Part shown: positions 42,106 through 51,181 of the stretch, one piece after another
Layout of the letters: every line of letters starts with the position of its first letter
Numbering within the stretch: position 1 is the first letter of the stretch
From: Phycisphaeraceae bacterium
GTDB lineage: Bacteria > Planctomycetota > Phycisphaerae > Phycisphaerales > Phycisphaeraceae
Assembly (NCBI GenBank): GCA_040222855.1
Contig: JAVKCD010000019.1
Location: forward strand, 62,001 to 126,000
Direction: 5' to 3'
Length of the DNA: 64,000 bases
The notes under the pieces: model-generated
Database searches by the model: none
The model's input: the letters and a program-made list of their open reading frames with translations, nothing else
Told to the model about the DNA's origin: nothing
Made by a program: the position numbers and the translations under genes

Positions 42106-42915
42106 CTACCGAACCTTCCGCCCCATCCCATAGCCCATCGCCGCCCCCGCCACACCCGCCGAAGCAAAGAAGATAGGCAGCATCAACGCCAGCCCGTTGA
42201 GCCGCCCGCTGAACCAAGACTGCTCCAGCATCTGGTCGCTGGTGAAGTTGAACCACGTCGCCAGATAAACCCCCAACGCGACCACCAACGGACTCACCAG
42301 CAACCCCCAAGGCCGGGCCGAAGGCACCGAACTCCGGGCAACCATCCCACCCACCGCAAAACCGATCAGCAGCGCACCAGCGACCTGACCCGAGTCCGTG
42401 GACTTCGCGATCACGTTGGCAACCACCGCCCCCACCACCCCGCAGATCGCCCCGCCCGCGATCGACCCACCCACGCTCCCCTTCGGGCGGCTCGCCTTGT
42501 CGCGAACGCCCGAGTGAAGAATCCCCGCAATCAGCAGCATCACCGACCACAGAAACAACCAGCCAATCGTCTCGATCGCCAGATCGATGTAGACCTGAGC
42601 CAACGGATCGGCACGAAACAGCAGCCCGTCAATCGGCCCCGCGTACCAGGCGAGGATCATCAGAGAAGCAGCAAGCGTAAATGCACCCGACGCAACCCCG
42701 GACCAGACAGCCATACCCACACCAGCGATCACCGCAGGCAACGCCGCCAGCCCGAGCATGGCCGCTGCGGGCAGGATCCCGCCCCGGGCGTCCATGACGG
42801 TCAACCCGGACCAGCCGCCGGGAGGCATGGCTGGCCCACTCAGAGCAATCAGCGTCACGCCACAAGCGACGATCGCGACGAACATGACCAGGCGTTGCGG
42901 GACAGTCGGGAGCAA
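42106..42915 (-). CDS. Polytopic membrane protein, unknown
   Basis: Hypothetical protein of 269 residues with about seven hydrophobic helices (for example residues 8-28, 48-70, 75-92, 112-132, 148-168, 180-195, 205-225, 240-262). Glycine- and alanine-rich helices such as GSVGGSIAGGAICGVVGAVVANVIA resemble glycine-zipper membrane segments. No family recognised. Convergent with the GH16 gene and followed upstream by hemB on the same strand after 100 bases. Confidence 0.7.
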   Translation of the reverse strand: MLPTVPQRLVMFVAIVACGVTLIALSGPAMPPGGWSGLTVMDARGGILPAAAMLGLAALPAVIAGVGMAVWSGVASGAFTLAASLMILAWYAGPIDGLLFRADPLAQVYIDLAIETIGWLFLWSVMLLIAGILHSGVRDKASRPKGSVGGSIAGGAICGVVGAVVANVIAKSTDSGQVAGALLIGFAVGGMVARSSVPSARPWGLLVSPLVVALGVYLATWFNFTSDQMLEQSWFSGRLNGLALMLPIFFASAGVAGAAMGYGMGRKVR

Positions 42916-43015
42916 AGCATTACCTCATAGACGCCGGAGGGCGGGAGCGAGGGAGGGGCGGGGGGGCGGGGGGCACCCCGGCGACCCGGGAAGACATCAG
43001 CGTAAGCCGACCAGC

Positions 43016-44035
43016 CTAGCTCAGCCACCGGGCAAGGTCCTCAGCAGCGTAAGTCACGATCAGGTCCGCACCCGCCCTACGAATCCCCGTGGCGATCTCC
43101 AGGTGAGACGCCCGACGATCAATCCACCCCTTCTCCGCCGCCGCCTCGACCATGGCGTACTCGCCCGAGACGTGATACGCCGCCACGGGAACGTCGCACG
43201 CCCCTCGCACCTTCGCCACGATATCCAGATAGTGCCCCGCCGGCTTGACCATCACCATGTCAGCCCCCTCAGCGAGATCGAGTTCCAGTTCGCTCCGCCA
43301 CTCTCGGGTACGAGCCGGGTCCATCTGATACCCCCGCCGGTCGCCAAAGCTCATCGCCCCCCCACCAGCGTCACGAAACGGCCCATAAAGAGCCGAAGCG
43401 TATTTGACCGCGTAACTCAGGATGGCGGTCTGCACATACCCGCCAGCATCAAGCGCCCGCCGGATCGCACCCACCTGACCATCCATCATCCCCGACGGCG
43501 CCACCACATCCGCACCAGCCTTCGCCTGAGCCACAGCGACAGTCCCCAAACGCTCCAACGCCGCATCATTATCCACGACCCACGAATCATGCCCGCCCCC
43601 ATCCGCAGCCGGAAGCAGCGGCCCGCAGTGGCCATGATCGGTGTATTCACACAGACACAGGTCCGCAATCAGCACCGCGTCCACCCTCGCCGCCCGCACC
43701 CCGCTCAGCGTCCGCAGCACCGCCGAATCTGGGTCCTCAGCGTGGTGCCCCCCCGCATCCTTCTTCGACTCATCAGTCACCCCAAAAAACAGAAAGCCGC
43801 CCAGACCCAGCTCGGCGAGCCGCTGGACCTCGCCGATGGCTTGCTCAACCGGCCACTGCCAAACACCAGGCAGCGAGGGCACCGATCGCCGCTCCGCCAA
43901 CGCGCCAACGAAAATCGGATGAACAAAGTTCTTTTTCTGCAGCGTCACATCGGCCACCAGCGCGCGCACCGATGAGCCACGCCGGAGGCGTCGAAGACGC
44001 CGTTGGAGGCCGTTTGAGGGGTGGTTTAGGGCCAT
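43016..44035 (-). CDS. hemB: Porphobilinogen synthase (delta-aminolevulinic acid dehydratase)
   Basis: Condenses two 5-aminolevulinate molecules to porphobilinogen in heme synthesis. The 339-residue TIM-barrel has the cysteine-rich zinc site CLCEYTDHGHCG, the first active-site lysine region SYAVKYASALYGPFRDA and the Schiff-base lysine in MVKPAGHYLD. RGYQMDPAR and YHVSGEYAM are also conserved. The zinc-type site rather than the aspartate-rich magnesium type is clear. The start at 44035 is chosen because upstream in-frame sequence is not family-like. Confidence 0.96.
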   Translation of the reverse strand: MALNHPSNGLQRRLRRLRRGSSVRALVADVTLQKKNFVHPIFVGALAERRSVPSLPGVWQWPVEQAIGEVQRLAELGLGGFLFFGVTDESKKDAGGHHAEDPDSAVLRTLSGVRAARVDAVLIADLCLCEYTDHGHCGPLLPAADGGGHDSWVVDNDAALERLGTVAVAQAKAGADVVAPSGMMDGQVGAIRRALDAGGYVQTAILSYAVKYASALYGPFRDAGGGAMSFGDRRGYQMDPARTREWRSELELDLAEGADMVMVKPAGHYLDIVAKVRGACDVPVAAYHVSGEYAMVEAAAEKGWIDRRASHLEIATGIRRAGADLIVTYAAEDLARWLS

Positions 44036-44367
44036 GAGCGCACAGTTTACGGGCTTCTCAGAGACGTTGTAGCACCCCCGCAAGCCCCATCCCAGCCCTG
44101 TTTGGCTTGACACCCCCCCACCCACGGGGTTCAATAATAGCCGAGGGATGCAGGCAAACGCCTTCTATCCCGTAACAACTTGATAGTGGGTGAACGTTTC
44201 ACCCACGCCATTCGCTGGCTCGCGTCAAGGTTCGAGCAACCCGTCATCATCAATGCCCTCCGATACCGGCTCACCATGCAGTGCGCATGACCGAGCCAGA
44301 CAGGTCGGGCCGATACGCGGGAACGACCAGCGACCAGAACCGTTCCTCCGTTTTCAGGAGACCTGAC
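44036..44367 (+). other. Divergent intergenic region between hemB and the pseudopilin gene
   Basis: No gene is supported. It holds a perfect TTGACA (44107-44112) followed after about 18-20 bases by AT-rich CAATAATAG, a plausible sigma-70 promoter for the rightward gene. Downstream is a strong hairpin at 44186-44206. The remaining leader, ending in the CAGGAG ribosome-binding site of the pseudopilin gene, would be about 220 bases long if this promoter is used. Confidence 0.45.
44186..44206 (+). promoter_or_regulatory. Hairpin in the 5' leader of the pseudopilin gene
   Basis: A perfect 9-bp stem GTGGGTGAA / TTCACCCAC with a CGT loop, with no T-tract after it. It lies between the possible promoter at 44107 and the start at 44368. 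It could be an mRNA-stabilising structure or a dimeric repressor site; the sequence alone does not decide. Confidence 0.45.
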
Positions 44368-45390
44368 ATGTTTCGTACCGCACACACTGCTTATCAGAAG
44401 CAACCCAAGGGCTTTACGCTCATCGAACTGCTCGTGGTGATCTCGATCATCGCGCTGCTCATCGGCATCCTGCTGCCCGCCCTTGGCGCCGCACGCCGGA
44501 CCGCGCGTCAGATGCAGTCCAATGCCAACGTCCGCTCCATCCACACCTCCATGGTGACCTTCGCCCAAGGCAACGGCGAGCGCTTCCCCGGCCTCGACAC
44601 CCGTGGCCGGATCATCCCCGCTGACAACACGCAATGGCGCGTGGGTCCGCCCGCTGGCACCAACCCCAATGCCAATGCCGAGTCCGGCGGACACCCCGGC
44701 ACCCGCTACATCTTCCTGCTTCAGGGCGGGCAACTCTCCGGCGAGATCATCATCAGCCCCGCCGACACCAAAACCACCTGGACTGAGTCCAACAACTCAA
44801 GTAATCCCGACGGCATCTCGGATGCCAACTTCTCCTACGCGATGCTCCGGCTGCAAGCCAACGATGTCCGCGGCACCGCAGGTGACGCGGCAGGCTCGGC
44901 CCTCCCCAAGTACGGCCGGATCGCAAACGAGTGGCGTGACACGATCAACACCGAGGCCCCGGTGATCTCCGACCGCAACACCGGCACAGGCGTCTGGGGC
45001 ACGGGTGACCAGGGCACCACAGGCACCGGCCTGGTCAAGTCCATCAACACCACCGAGGCCGGCGACTGGCGCGGATCGGTCGGCTGGAATGACAATCACG
45101 TGACCTCCGAAACCACCCACGTCCTGCGGACCAAGTGGGTCAACGGCACCAGCATGGTGTTCACCGTGAACAACAACCAGATCGCCAACGACAACCTGTT
45201 CTCTGATCAGGAGATCGGTGGCGCAACAGGCGACACCCCCGCACCCCGTGCGGCTGGAACAAGCGCCGGTGGCAGCGGCGGGACCGGCACGTCCAACGCC
45301 CCTCCAGGAACCTCAGCCCAGGCCGCCATGGTCTACGACACCCATGATGATTACTTCAATCATGGCAGCAACACCGGCAATGGCACCTGA
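44368..45390 (+). CDS. Type II secretion/type IV pilus-like pseudopilin (prepilin N-terminal signal protein)
   Basis: Exported 340-residue protein with a class III prepilin signal: KQPKG|FTLIELLVVISIIALLIGILLPAL, cut by prepilin peptidase between Gly15 and Phe16, with the conserved Glu at mature position 5. RRTARQMQSNANVRSIHTSM continues the helix, as in planctomycete type II secretion-like H-X9-DG or DUF1559-type proteins, although the H-X9-DG motif is not clear here. The C-terminal part is rich in Gly, Thr and Asn. The ATG at 44368 follows a good CAGGAG site; an own terminator lies at 45439. These proteins are very numerous in planctomycetes and mostly of unknown role. Confidence 0.85.
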   Translation: MFRTAHTAYQKQPKGFTLIELLVVISIIALLIGILLPALGAARRTARQMQSNANVRSIHTSMVTFAQGNGERFPGLDTRGRIIPADNTQWRVGPPAGTNPNANAESGGHPGTRYIFLLQGGQLSGEIIISPADTKTTWTESNNSSNPDGISDANFSYAMLRLQANDVRGTAGDAAGSALPKYGRIANEWRDTINTEAPVISDRNTGTGVWGTGDQGTTGTGLVKSINTTEAGDWRGSVGWNDNHVTSETTHVLRTKWVNGTSMVFTVNNNQIANDNLFSDQEIGGATGDTPAPRAAGTSAGGSGGTGTSNAPPGTSAQAAMVYDTHDDYFNHGSNTGNGT

Positions 45391-45438
45391 TCCAAGCCCG
45401 GCTCAGCTCATGAGCCCGTTCTGATGCAAGACCCTCTC

Positions 45439-45473
45439 AGCGGGCCCCTCACCGGGGGCCCGCTGTCTTTTTC
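45439..45473 (+). terminator. Rho-independent terminator after pseudopilin gene
   Basis: A 10-bp stem AGCGGGCCCC / GGGGCCCGCT with a 6-base loop is followed by GTCTTTTTC, about 50 bases after the stop codon. Confidence 0.85.
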
Positions 45474-45531
45474 ACACCGTGCTCACCACCGAGGCTTGAC
45501 GGCGAGGGGCCCTCTGCGTTATCTGTGATCC

Positions 45532-47013
45532 ATGGAAGGCAAAATCCTCTACGACGGCCTGACCTTTGACGATCTGCTGCTGATCCCTCAGCCCAGCGAC
45601 GTCATCCCCGCACAAACCGACACCGCGACCCGGCTCACCCGGAACATCCGGCTCAACATCCCGGTGGTCTCCGCGCCCATGGATACCGTCACCGAGGCCG
45701 CCCTGGCGATCGCGCTGGCTCAGGCCGGCGGAATCGGGATCATCCACAAGAACCTCTCCGCAGAGAATCAGGTCCGCGAGGTCACGAAGGTCAAGCGTTC
45801 GGCGAATGGCGTGATCACCGACCCCGTGACGCTCCCGCCAGATGCTCCGGCCTCCGAAGTTAAGAGGCTGATGCACGAGCAGAACATCTCCGGCGTGCCG
45901 ATCACCCTCGACGGCACCACCAACGGACGCGTCGTCGGGATCATCACCCGCCGGGACATGATGTTTCTCGATGATCCGGCCAAGCCGATCCACGAGGTGA
46001 TGAGCAAGGACCGGCTGGTCACCGCCCCGCCGACGACGACGCTCGGTCAGGCCGAAGCGATCCTGAACAAGAACAAGGTCGAGAAACTGCTGCTGGTCGA
46101 TGACCAGATGAATCTCACCGGTCTCATCACCATGCGTGACATCGCCAAGATGGAGCAGTTCCCCATGGCGTGCCGGGACGATCGCGGGCGGCTACGCGTC
46201 GGGGCGGCCGTCGGCGTGCACCAGCTTGACCGCGCCGCGGCACTGATCGATGCGGAAGTCGATGTCCTGATCGTCGATTCGGCACACGGGCACTCGCGGA
46301 ACGTCATCGAGACCGTCAAAGCGATCAAGGCACGACACACCATCGACGTGATCGCCGGCAACATCGCGACGACCGATGGGGCCGCTGACCTGATCCAAGC
46401 GGGTGCTGATGGGATCAAGGTCGGTATCGGCCCTGGATCGATCTGCACCACGCGCGTGGTCACCGGCGTCGGGATGCCGCAGCTAACGGCGATCTTCTCG
46501 GCGGTCAAGGCCGCGGAGCCCGCAGGCGTGCCGGTCATCGCCGATGGCGGGGTCCGCCACTCGGGTGATATCACCAAGGCGATTGCCGCAGGCGCCTCTG
46601 CCGTGATGCTCGGATCACTCTTCGCAGGCCTGGATGAGTCGCCGGGGGAGCTGGTGATTCACATGGGTCGGCGCTTCAAGACCTACCGCGGGATGGGCTC
46701 GCAGGGCGCGATGCTCGCGGGCTCCGCAGACCGGTATCAGCAGTCCGGCACGCATAAGCCTGACAAGCTCGTGCCCGAGGGCGTGGAGGGCCGAGTGCCC
46801 TATCGCGGGTCGCTGGCCGATTTCGTCTATCAGCTCGTTGGCGGGGTCCGTGCCGGCATGGGCTACTGCGGGGCCCAGACCATCGACGACCTCCGCGAGA
46901 AGGCCCGTTTCGTCAGGGTCTCCTCCGCGTCGCTGGTCGAATCCCACCCCCACGACATCACCATCACCCGCGAGTCGCCCAACTACACCGCAGAAATCTA
47001 CAGCAGCGACTGA
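45532..47013 (+). CDS. guaB: Inosine-5'-monophosphate dehydrogenase
   Basis: Oxidises IMP to XMP with NAD+, the committed step to GMP. The 493-residue protein has the TIM-barrel start [15 protein letters not shown], a pair of CBS domains at about residues 95-210 ([26 protein letters not shown]), the catalytic loop [13 protein letters not shown] with Cys305, the flap YRGMGS and the GRVPYRG segment. Length and order are standard. It has its own start region after the pseudopilin terminator and stands just left of the tRNA used as the island's integration site. Confidence 0.97.
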   Translation: MEGKILYDGLTFDDLLLIPQPSDVIPAQTDTATRLTRNIRLNIPVVSAPMDTVTEAALAIALAQAGGIGIIHKNLSAENQVREVTKVKRSANGVITDPVTLPPDAPASEVKRLMHEQNISGVPITLDGTTNGRVVGIITRRDMMFLDDPAKPIHEVMSKDRLVTAPPTTTLGQAEAILNKNKVEKLLLVDDQMNLTGLITMRDIAKMEQFPMACRDDRGRLRVGAAVGVHQLDRAAALIDAEVDVLIVDSAHGHSRNVIETVKAIKARHTIDVIAGNIATTDGAADLIQAGADGIKVGIGPGSICTTRVVTGVGMPQLTAIFSAVKAAEPAGVPVIADGGVRHSGDITKAIAAGASAVMLGSLFAGLDESPGELVIHMGRRFKTYRGMGSQGAMLAGSADRYQQSGTHKPDKLVPEGVEGRVPYRGSLADFVYQLVGGVRAGMGYCGAQTIDDLREKARFVRVSSASLVESHPHDITITRESPNYTAEIYSSD

Positions 47014-47124
47014 CCCCCCTATCCCCGCTACTTGGTCCCCTGCGACGCCTCTGGAGGCCCACAGCGGCTTGCCGAGGCTCCGGGCATGGCGTATTCTTGT
47101 CCCTCCCCGTCGGCCAATCGGCGC

Positions 47125-47197
47125 GGGCTCGTAGCTCAGTTGGTAGAGCGCACCGCTGATAACGGTGAGGTCACAGGTTCAAGTCCTGTCGGGCCCA
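47125..47197 (+). tRNA. tRNA-Ile (GAU)
   Basis: Complete cloverleaf: acceptor GGGCTCG / CGGGCCC with one G-U pair, D arm GCTC-AGTTGGTA-GAGC, anticodon arm CACCG-CTGATAA-CGGTG with anticodon GAT at 47158-47160, variable loop, T arm ACAGG-TTCAAGT-CCTGT and discriminator A. No encoded CCA follows. Its 3' half overlaps the stop-proximal end of the adjacent integrase gene, marking it as the likely attachment site of the island to the right. Confidence 0.97.
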
Positions 47198-48441
47198 TTT
47201 TTGAGGATTTCATCCGTCTCGAAATCAACCGAAACTGGTTGATAAATCCCGCAATCACCTGAAGTTCCGGATTCTGTCGATTTCTGAGTAGAATCAGCTT
47301 TCTTGTCGTTTCTGCTCGTTGCGGACATCTTCTGCGTCGGATTTTGCGCCGCCTTGTCGTAGTGCTCGTCTGTGATCTGGGCGTAATGCTTGACGGCGAC
47401 CGCCACCGTATTCCCGAGCCAGTGGGCGACCACGTGAGCGGGGTGGTCCTGCATCAGCTCGGTCTGCCGCGTGCTCCGCAGGTTGTGCCAGAGCTTGGGC
47501 CAGGGCGTCACCCCGGCCTTGTCGATGATCCGGGCCAGGTGCGTCCCTGGGTTCTTGTTGGAACCGATGTAGCTTGGGATCAGGTACTCGGCTCCTTCCG
47601 GTGCAGCGTCGAACGCCTCGCGCAGGTAGGGCACGAGTTCGGGGAAGATCGGGAGTTCGCGCGCTCCCTTGCCCTGCTTGCGGGTCTTGGGGCTGGTGAT
47701 CCGGATCCGCATGCGGTCCCAGTCAACATCACCCCAGCGGAGCTCCTGAATCTCCGAGGGGATGCGGAGGCCGCCATAGCGACCGAGGGCGAAGAGCAGC
47801 CGCCACTCCGCGTTCGGGCAGGCGTCCAGCACCTTCTGGGCATCGGTGCGGCTGATGAAGCGGAGTCGCTCGGGGTTGCCCTGCACGGTCGCCTTGAGCC
47901 CTTCGAAGGGGTTCTCGTCGATCAGCTTCCGCCGGCAAGCGGCCTGGAAGAACTGCCGGCACCGCCCCACCATCCGCCTCGCGGTGTTCTCCGCGAGCTT
48001 CTGCTCGGTCCGCAGGGCGATCGAGAACGCCTCCGCGTCTGCCGAGGTGATCGATCGGAGCGGTCGGTCGTTGTCGAAGAACGCCAGAAGATGCTTCTGG
48101 GCGCGTCGGTAGGTCGCCCTGGTGGTCGGCTCAACGTCTTTGCGCCCGGCGATGTAGGTCTCGAGAAATTGCCCCAGGGCGATCGACTCGCGTCCCTCGA
48201 TGAGGCCGACCGCGGCCAGCCGACTATGGAGGCGATCGTCGATCCCGCTGAGCCACCGGCTGGTGTCGTCCGACGGGTTGTGGCCCGTGAGCTGGCTGCT
48301 GACGAGGTCCTCGACTCGGACCTTGGTCGCTTGGGCGTGCCGTTTGCTGACCTTGCCGAGGCGAAGGGTCCGGCGGACGCCCTTGGCGTCGGTGAACAGG
48401 ATCCTGCGGCTGCCGTTGGGATCGTTAGAGATGCTGGCCAT
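47179..48441 (-). CDS. int: Tyrosine recombinase (integrase)
   Basis: Catalyses integration and excision of the island, 420 residues. It has a beta-strand-rich arm-binding N-terminus (MASISNDPNGSRRILFTDAKG), a core-binding domain (about residues 85-185) and a catalytic domain with the full set Arg226 (RYGGLRIPSE), Lys252 (SPKTRK), His319-x-x-Arg322 (LWHNLRSTR), His340 (HVVAHWLGN) and Tyr353 (VKHYAQITDEH). The ATG at 48441 is well spaced from GAAGG; one three codons upstream is an alternative. The last residues (GPDRT) are encoded by the complement of the tRNA-Ile 3' end, so integration rebuilds both the tRNA and the end of this gene. Confidence 0.95.
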   Translation of the reverse strand: MASISNDPNGSRRILFTDAKGVRRTLRLGKVSKRHAQATKVRVEDLVSSQLTGHNPSDDTSRWLSGIDDRLHSRLAAVGLIEGRESIALGQFLETYIAGRKDVEPTTRATYRRAQKHLLAFFDNDRPLRSITSADAEAFSIALRTEQKLAENTARRMVGRCRQFFQAACRRKLIDENPFEGLKATVQGNPERLRFISRTDAQKVLDACPNAEWRLLFALGRYGGLRIPSEIQELRWGDVDWDRMRIRITSPKTRKQGKGARELPIFPELVPYLREAFDAAPEGAEYLIPSYIGSNKNPGTHLARIIDKAGVTPWPKLWHNLRSTRQTELMQDHPAHVVAHWLGNTVAVAVKHYAQITDEHYDKAAQNPTQKMSATSRNDKKADSTQKSTESGTSGDCGIYQPVSVDFETDEILKNGPDRT

Positions 48442-48507
48442 GGTGATCATCCTTCATTCTGGCTCGTTTAATCGGGGCATGGTTTCCCGCGACCGACCTT
48501 CGCACCC

Positions 48508-48620
48508 CACTACCTAGCACTACCTAGGAAATACTTATTCTCGCACGCGCGGACTGCGAAACAATGCTCAGAGCCATATTAATGACGCAGTCGGTATTTA
48601 CTGGGTAGCGCTGGGTAGTG
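48508..48620. repeat. 27-base imperfect inverted repeats flanking a 59-base core
   Basis: Left arm 48508-48534 and right arm 48594-48620 match at 23 of 27 positions in inverted orientation. Each arm contains two tandem copies of a CACTACC(T/C)AG unit, so four related 10-base units point inward, followed by AAATAC/GTATTT. The core includes AT-rich CATATTAATG. It lies between the integrase gene and the helicase gene, a place expected for integrase arm sites, an int operator or the island's replication origin; which of these is unknown. Confidence 0.7.
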
Positions 48621-48623
48621 GGT

Positions 48624-50057
48624 CTACGCCGCCTCATGCGCACTTCCAAACAGTTCGGTCTTCAACTCTATGCCCTCATAGAAGTAGCCGTGGTTGTCCC
48701 TACGCCTCGTGATGCCAGGCACCACGGCACGCAGGTCCCGCCCAAAAACGGATTTACTGAGGTGGTGAGACATGCCTTCAGCTGTACAGAACCGGACAAA
48801 CTCATCGAAAAGAGCGTTGGCATAGGCCCGTGAACCGGCATCAATCCGGACTCGCTGACGAACAAAGGCCCTCACCGGCGACGCCAGATCCTCGATCTCC
48901 TGAACGAGGTCTCGGCTTACTGCCGGCTCGACAAAGTGGCCACGCTCATGAAGCCTTCGATAGCCCTCAATCGCCCAGTTCAGGATGCCGGGTAGCTCCG
49001 CCTTGAGCTTATCCGTCAGCCGGCGGTCTTCATGGCCTACAAAAGAGTTGCTCAGCTGGAGCACGAGTAGCCGACGAGCAAGAGCATCACTGGCGTCGGG
49101 TAACCGTGGAACCTCGTTGGTCAGAATGACGAAACGGGTAGACAGCTTCAGCGTAACCGGCTTCTGAAACTTAATGTCCACATCAATCGGATCCTCGCCA
49201 GTGATGCTCAGCAGCCGTTCGATGAGCACCTTGATGTCCCTGCCAGCGAAGCGTGCATCTGAGACCATCGCGAGACTTTTTCCAATCAGCGTCTGTAGCC
49301 CGAACTGACCCACCAGGCTGCTGGCTGTTGGGGCGCACACGTTCGACTTACCGACGAGCTCGGCTAGAACCCTGCCGATGGTCCCTTTCCCGGACCGCGG
49401 CGGTCCAACGATCATCAGCATCTTCTGCTGACGCGTGTCCGCCGTCAGGCAGTACCCCATGTACTCCTGGAGCAGATGCATCGACTCTTCATCATCGCCG
49501 AAGAGCTGCATCATGAAGTGCAGCCACGACTCGGGCATCGTTTCTTCAGGATCAGGGTCAAAGGTGAGCGCGTTCATGGAGAAGTACCGAGGTGTGGCCC
49601 CAACGCTACGGCCTGTAGGCAAGTGTAAGAGTTGGGTCTGACAGGCAAGAACCTCTTCGACCGGGAACGGGGGCTCACCCTCGAGCCACTGGCCAAGCTC
49701 GATCTTGTCGTCGAGGTAGACGTAGTCGCGTATCGAGTCGAGGGCCTGCTTAACTGTGGCGGGGTTAGACTGAAAGGGTTCGGTTGACATCTCCTTGGTC
49801 GCCTTATCGACCACGGGCCTCACCGCCTCGGCCAACCACTCCTGTAGGTGATGCCGGATCGCCTCGTCCTCAATCTGGACGTATCGGCCTTCGCGCCACG
49901 CCAGAAACATCCCCTTGTAATGATGAAGCGTCCGGTCTTCCTCGTGTTGGTAGAACTCTTTCACATAGGCTTCAGCCGTTGGCCTTGTCTGCTTTGTGGA
50001 CAAGACCACCCGCCCGGACCCTGGATCGTGCTGACCGAGAACAAGACTCTCAGTCAT
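48624..50057 (-). CDS. D5-type superfamily 3 DNA helicase (phage/plasmid primase-helicase C-terminal type)
   Basis: Predicted hexameric replicative helicase of the mobile element, 477 residues. The N-terminal D5_N-like region precedes an SF3 ATPase: Walker A VGPPRSGKGT (Lys224), a VSDARFAG motif, then LKLSTRFVILTNEVPRLPDASDALARRLLVLQ as motif C and arginine-finger region. The C-terminal winged-helix part includes FVRFCTAEGMSHHLSKSVFGRDLRAVVPGI. The ATG at 50057 overlaps the primase stop by 8 bases, so the two are translated together and probably form one priming/unwinding unit. Confidence 0.88.
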   Translation of the reverse strand: MTESLVLGQHDPGSGRVVLSTKQTRPTAEAYVKEFYQHEEDRTLHHYKGMFLAWREGRYVQIEDEAIRHHLQEWLAEAVRPVVDKATKEMSTEPFQSNPATVKQALDSIRDYVYLDDKIELGQWLEGEPPFPVEEVLACQTQLLHLPTGRSVGATPRYFSMNALTFDPDPEETMPESWLHFMMQLFGDDEESMHLLQEYMGYCLTADTRQQKMLMIVGPPRSGKGTIGRVLAELVGKSNVCAPTASSLVGQFGLQTLIGKSLAMVSDARFAGRDIKVLIERLLSITGEDPIDVDIKFQKPVTLKLSTRFVILTNEVPRLPDASDALARRLLVLQLSNSFVGHEDRRLTDKLKAELPGILNWAIEGYRRLHERGHFVEPAVSRDLVQEIEDLASPVRAFVRQRVRIDAGSRAYANALFDEFVRFCTAEGMSHHLSKSVFGRDLRAVVPGITRRRDNHGYFYEGIELKTELFGSAHEAA

Positions 50058-50973
50058 GATCGTCTCCAATACCGTGGGCAGCAGGTGGGGCGACGGCTCC
50101 AGTTCCGGGTTCAAGCTCACGTCTCAGGAGGCGCACATCCCCACCGAGTTGATTCAGTCGGTCAACGACATCGCCCTTGGGCGGCAAGTGGGGCAGCTGC
50201 AGAATCCCGACTCGGGCGGGAGGTTCGAGGAGAGACAAACCGCCAGAGAGCTGCTGAGCGAATTTCTCACCCGGAGGATCGTTGTCGGGAAGCAGGATCA
50301 CACGTCGGCCGGCCAGCGGTGCCAGGTCTGCATGATGCACCGCCTGGCAGCCCCCTGGCGTGGTTGTGGCCATCAAGCCCAGCGAAGCCACTACGTCAGC
50401 GGCTTTTTCACCCTCGGTGACGAAGATTGTTTCGTCCAAGGACGATGCAAGTAGCTCGGGAAGGCGGTACAGCGGTCGCGGCTTGGGCATGGCCCCGTGT
50501 ACCCATGCGTTGTCGATACGGGATACCGGCAGGATCAGCTTGGTCCCGTGCTTGAGATCCCACCTCAAAACAACACCTACGGGTTCACCGCGATCATCCC
50601 GGTAGACCCACTCGGCAGATCGCTTGCCATGGCGTCGCTCGAGCTCCGCGACAACCTCCTTGGCTGTGGAAAACATGAGTTTGTGGCGGGACGGCTTGGG
50701 GCCACGTACTGGGCGATGAGGCCGCCCGGCGGTGGCGCTGTCGGGCAGCGTCGATTCCTCTGGCATGAGCGACGTAAAGTCCAATCCGATTGCTCGGAGA
50801 ACATCTCGTGTGTCACAGCCGGCGAAGCAATGAACCAAGATCCTGCCGGAACCACCTCGCCGGATCGATAGGCTCGGCTTTTGGTCAGCATGGGCCGGGC
50901 ATAGGGTCATGTAGCCGCCTGAGGAGGCGCGAACTCCCTCAAGCCGCTGCAGCAGGGCTTCGAACTTATCCAT
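50050..50973 (-). CDS. Zinc-finger/TOPRIM primase
   Basis: Predicted primase of 307 residues. The N-terminal zinc site has Cys25 and His28 (LCPAHADQKPSLSI) and Cys49 and Cys53 (HCFAGCD), as in DnaG-type CHC2 fingers. The TOPRIM domain shows FVTEGEKAADVVASLG with the catalytic glutamate and LLPDNDPPGEKFA with the acidic DxD-like pair. It is coupled at both ends: it starts within the end of the upstream helix-turn-helix gene and its stop overlaps the helicase start. The C-terminal helicase-interaction part is short, consistent with a separate helicase. Confidence 0.88.
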   Translation of the reverse strand: MDKFEALLQRLEGVRASSGGYMTLCPAHADQKPSLSIRRGGSGRILVHCFAGCDTRDVLRAIGLDFTSLMPEESTLPDSATAGRPHRPVRGPKPSRHKLMFSTAKEVVAELERRHGKRSAEWVYRDDRGEPVGVVLRWDLKHGTKLILPVSRIDNAWVHGAMPKPRPLYRLPELLASSLDETIFVTEGEKAADVVASLGLMATTTPGGCQAVHHADLAPLAGRRVILLPDNDPPGEKFAQQLSGGLSLLEPPARVGILQLPHLPPKGDVVDRLNQLGGDVRLLRRELEPGTGAVAPPAAHGIGDDHD

Positions 50974-51181
50974 GACGCGTCCCCCCTTGCCGATTCTTAT
51001 TTCGCTGGATGAAATCTTTGAGGTCCGCGGGGTCGATGCGGACCGAGCCGCCGATACGCACGGCAGTGAGATGACCCTCGTGCACCAGCTGCCAGATGGT
51101 CCGATCCGTTAGGCCAAGGTAGGCTCCGGCTTCCTTGTAGGTCAGCAGCCGGGGTGGCAGCGGGGTGCGGTCAGTCTCCAT
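50966..51181 (-). CDS. AlpA/excisionase-type helix-turn-helix protein
   Basis: Small DNA-binding protein of 71 residues. LLTYKEAGAYLGLTDRTIWQLVHEGHLTAVRIGGSVRIDPADLKDFIQRNK is a MerR-like/excisionase winged helix-turn-helix spanning almost the whole protein. Such proteins act as recombination directionality factors or as activators of excision in phages and satellites. It overlaps the primase start by 8 bases and the preceding small gene by 11 bases. Confidence 0.85.
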   Translation of the reverse strand: METDRTPLPPRLLTYKEAGAYLGLTDRTIWQLVHEGHLTAVRIGGSVRIDPADLKDFIQRNKNRQGGTRHG

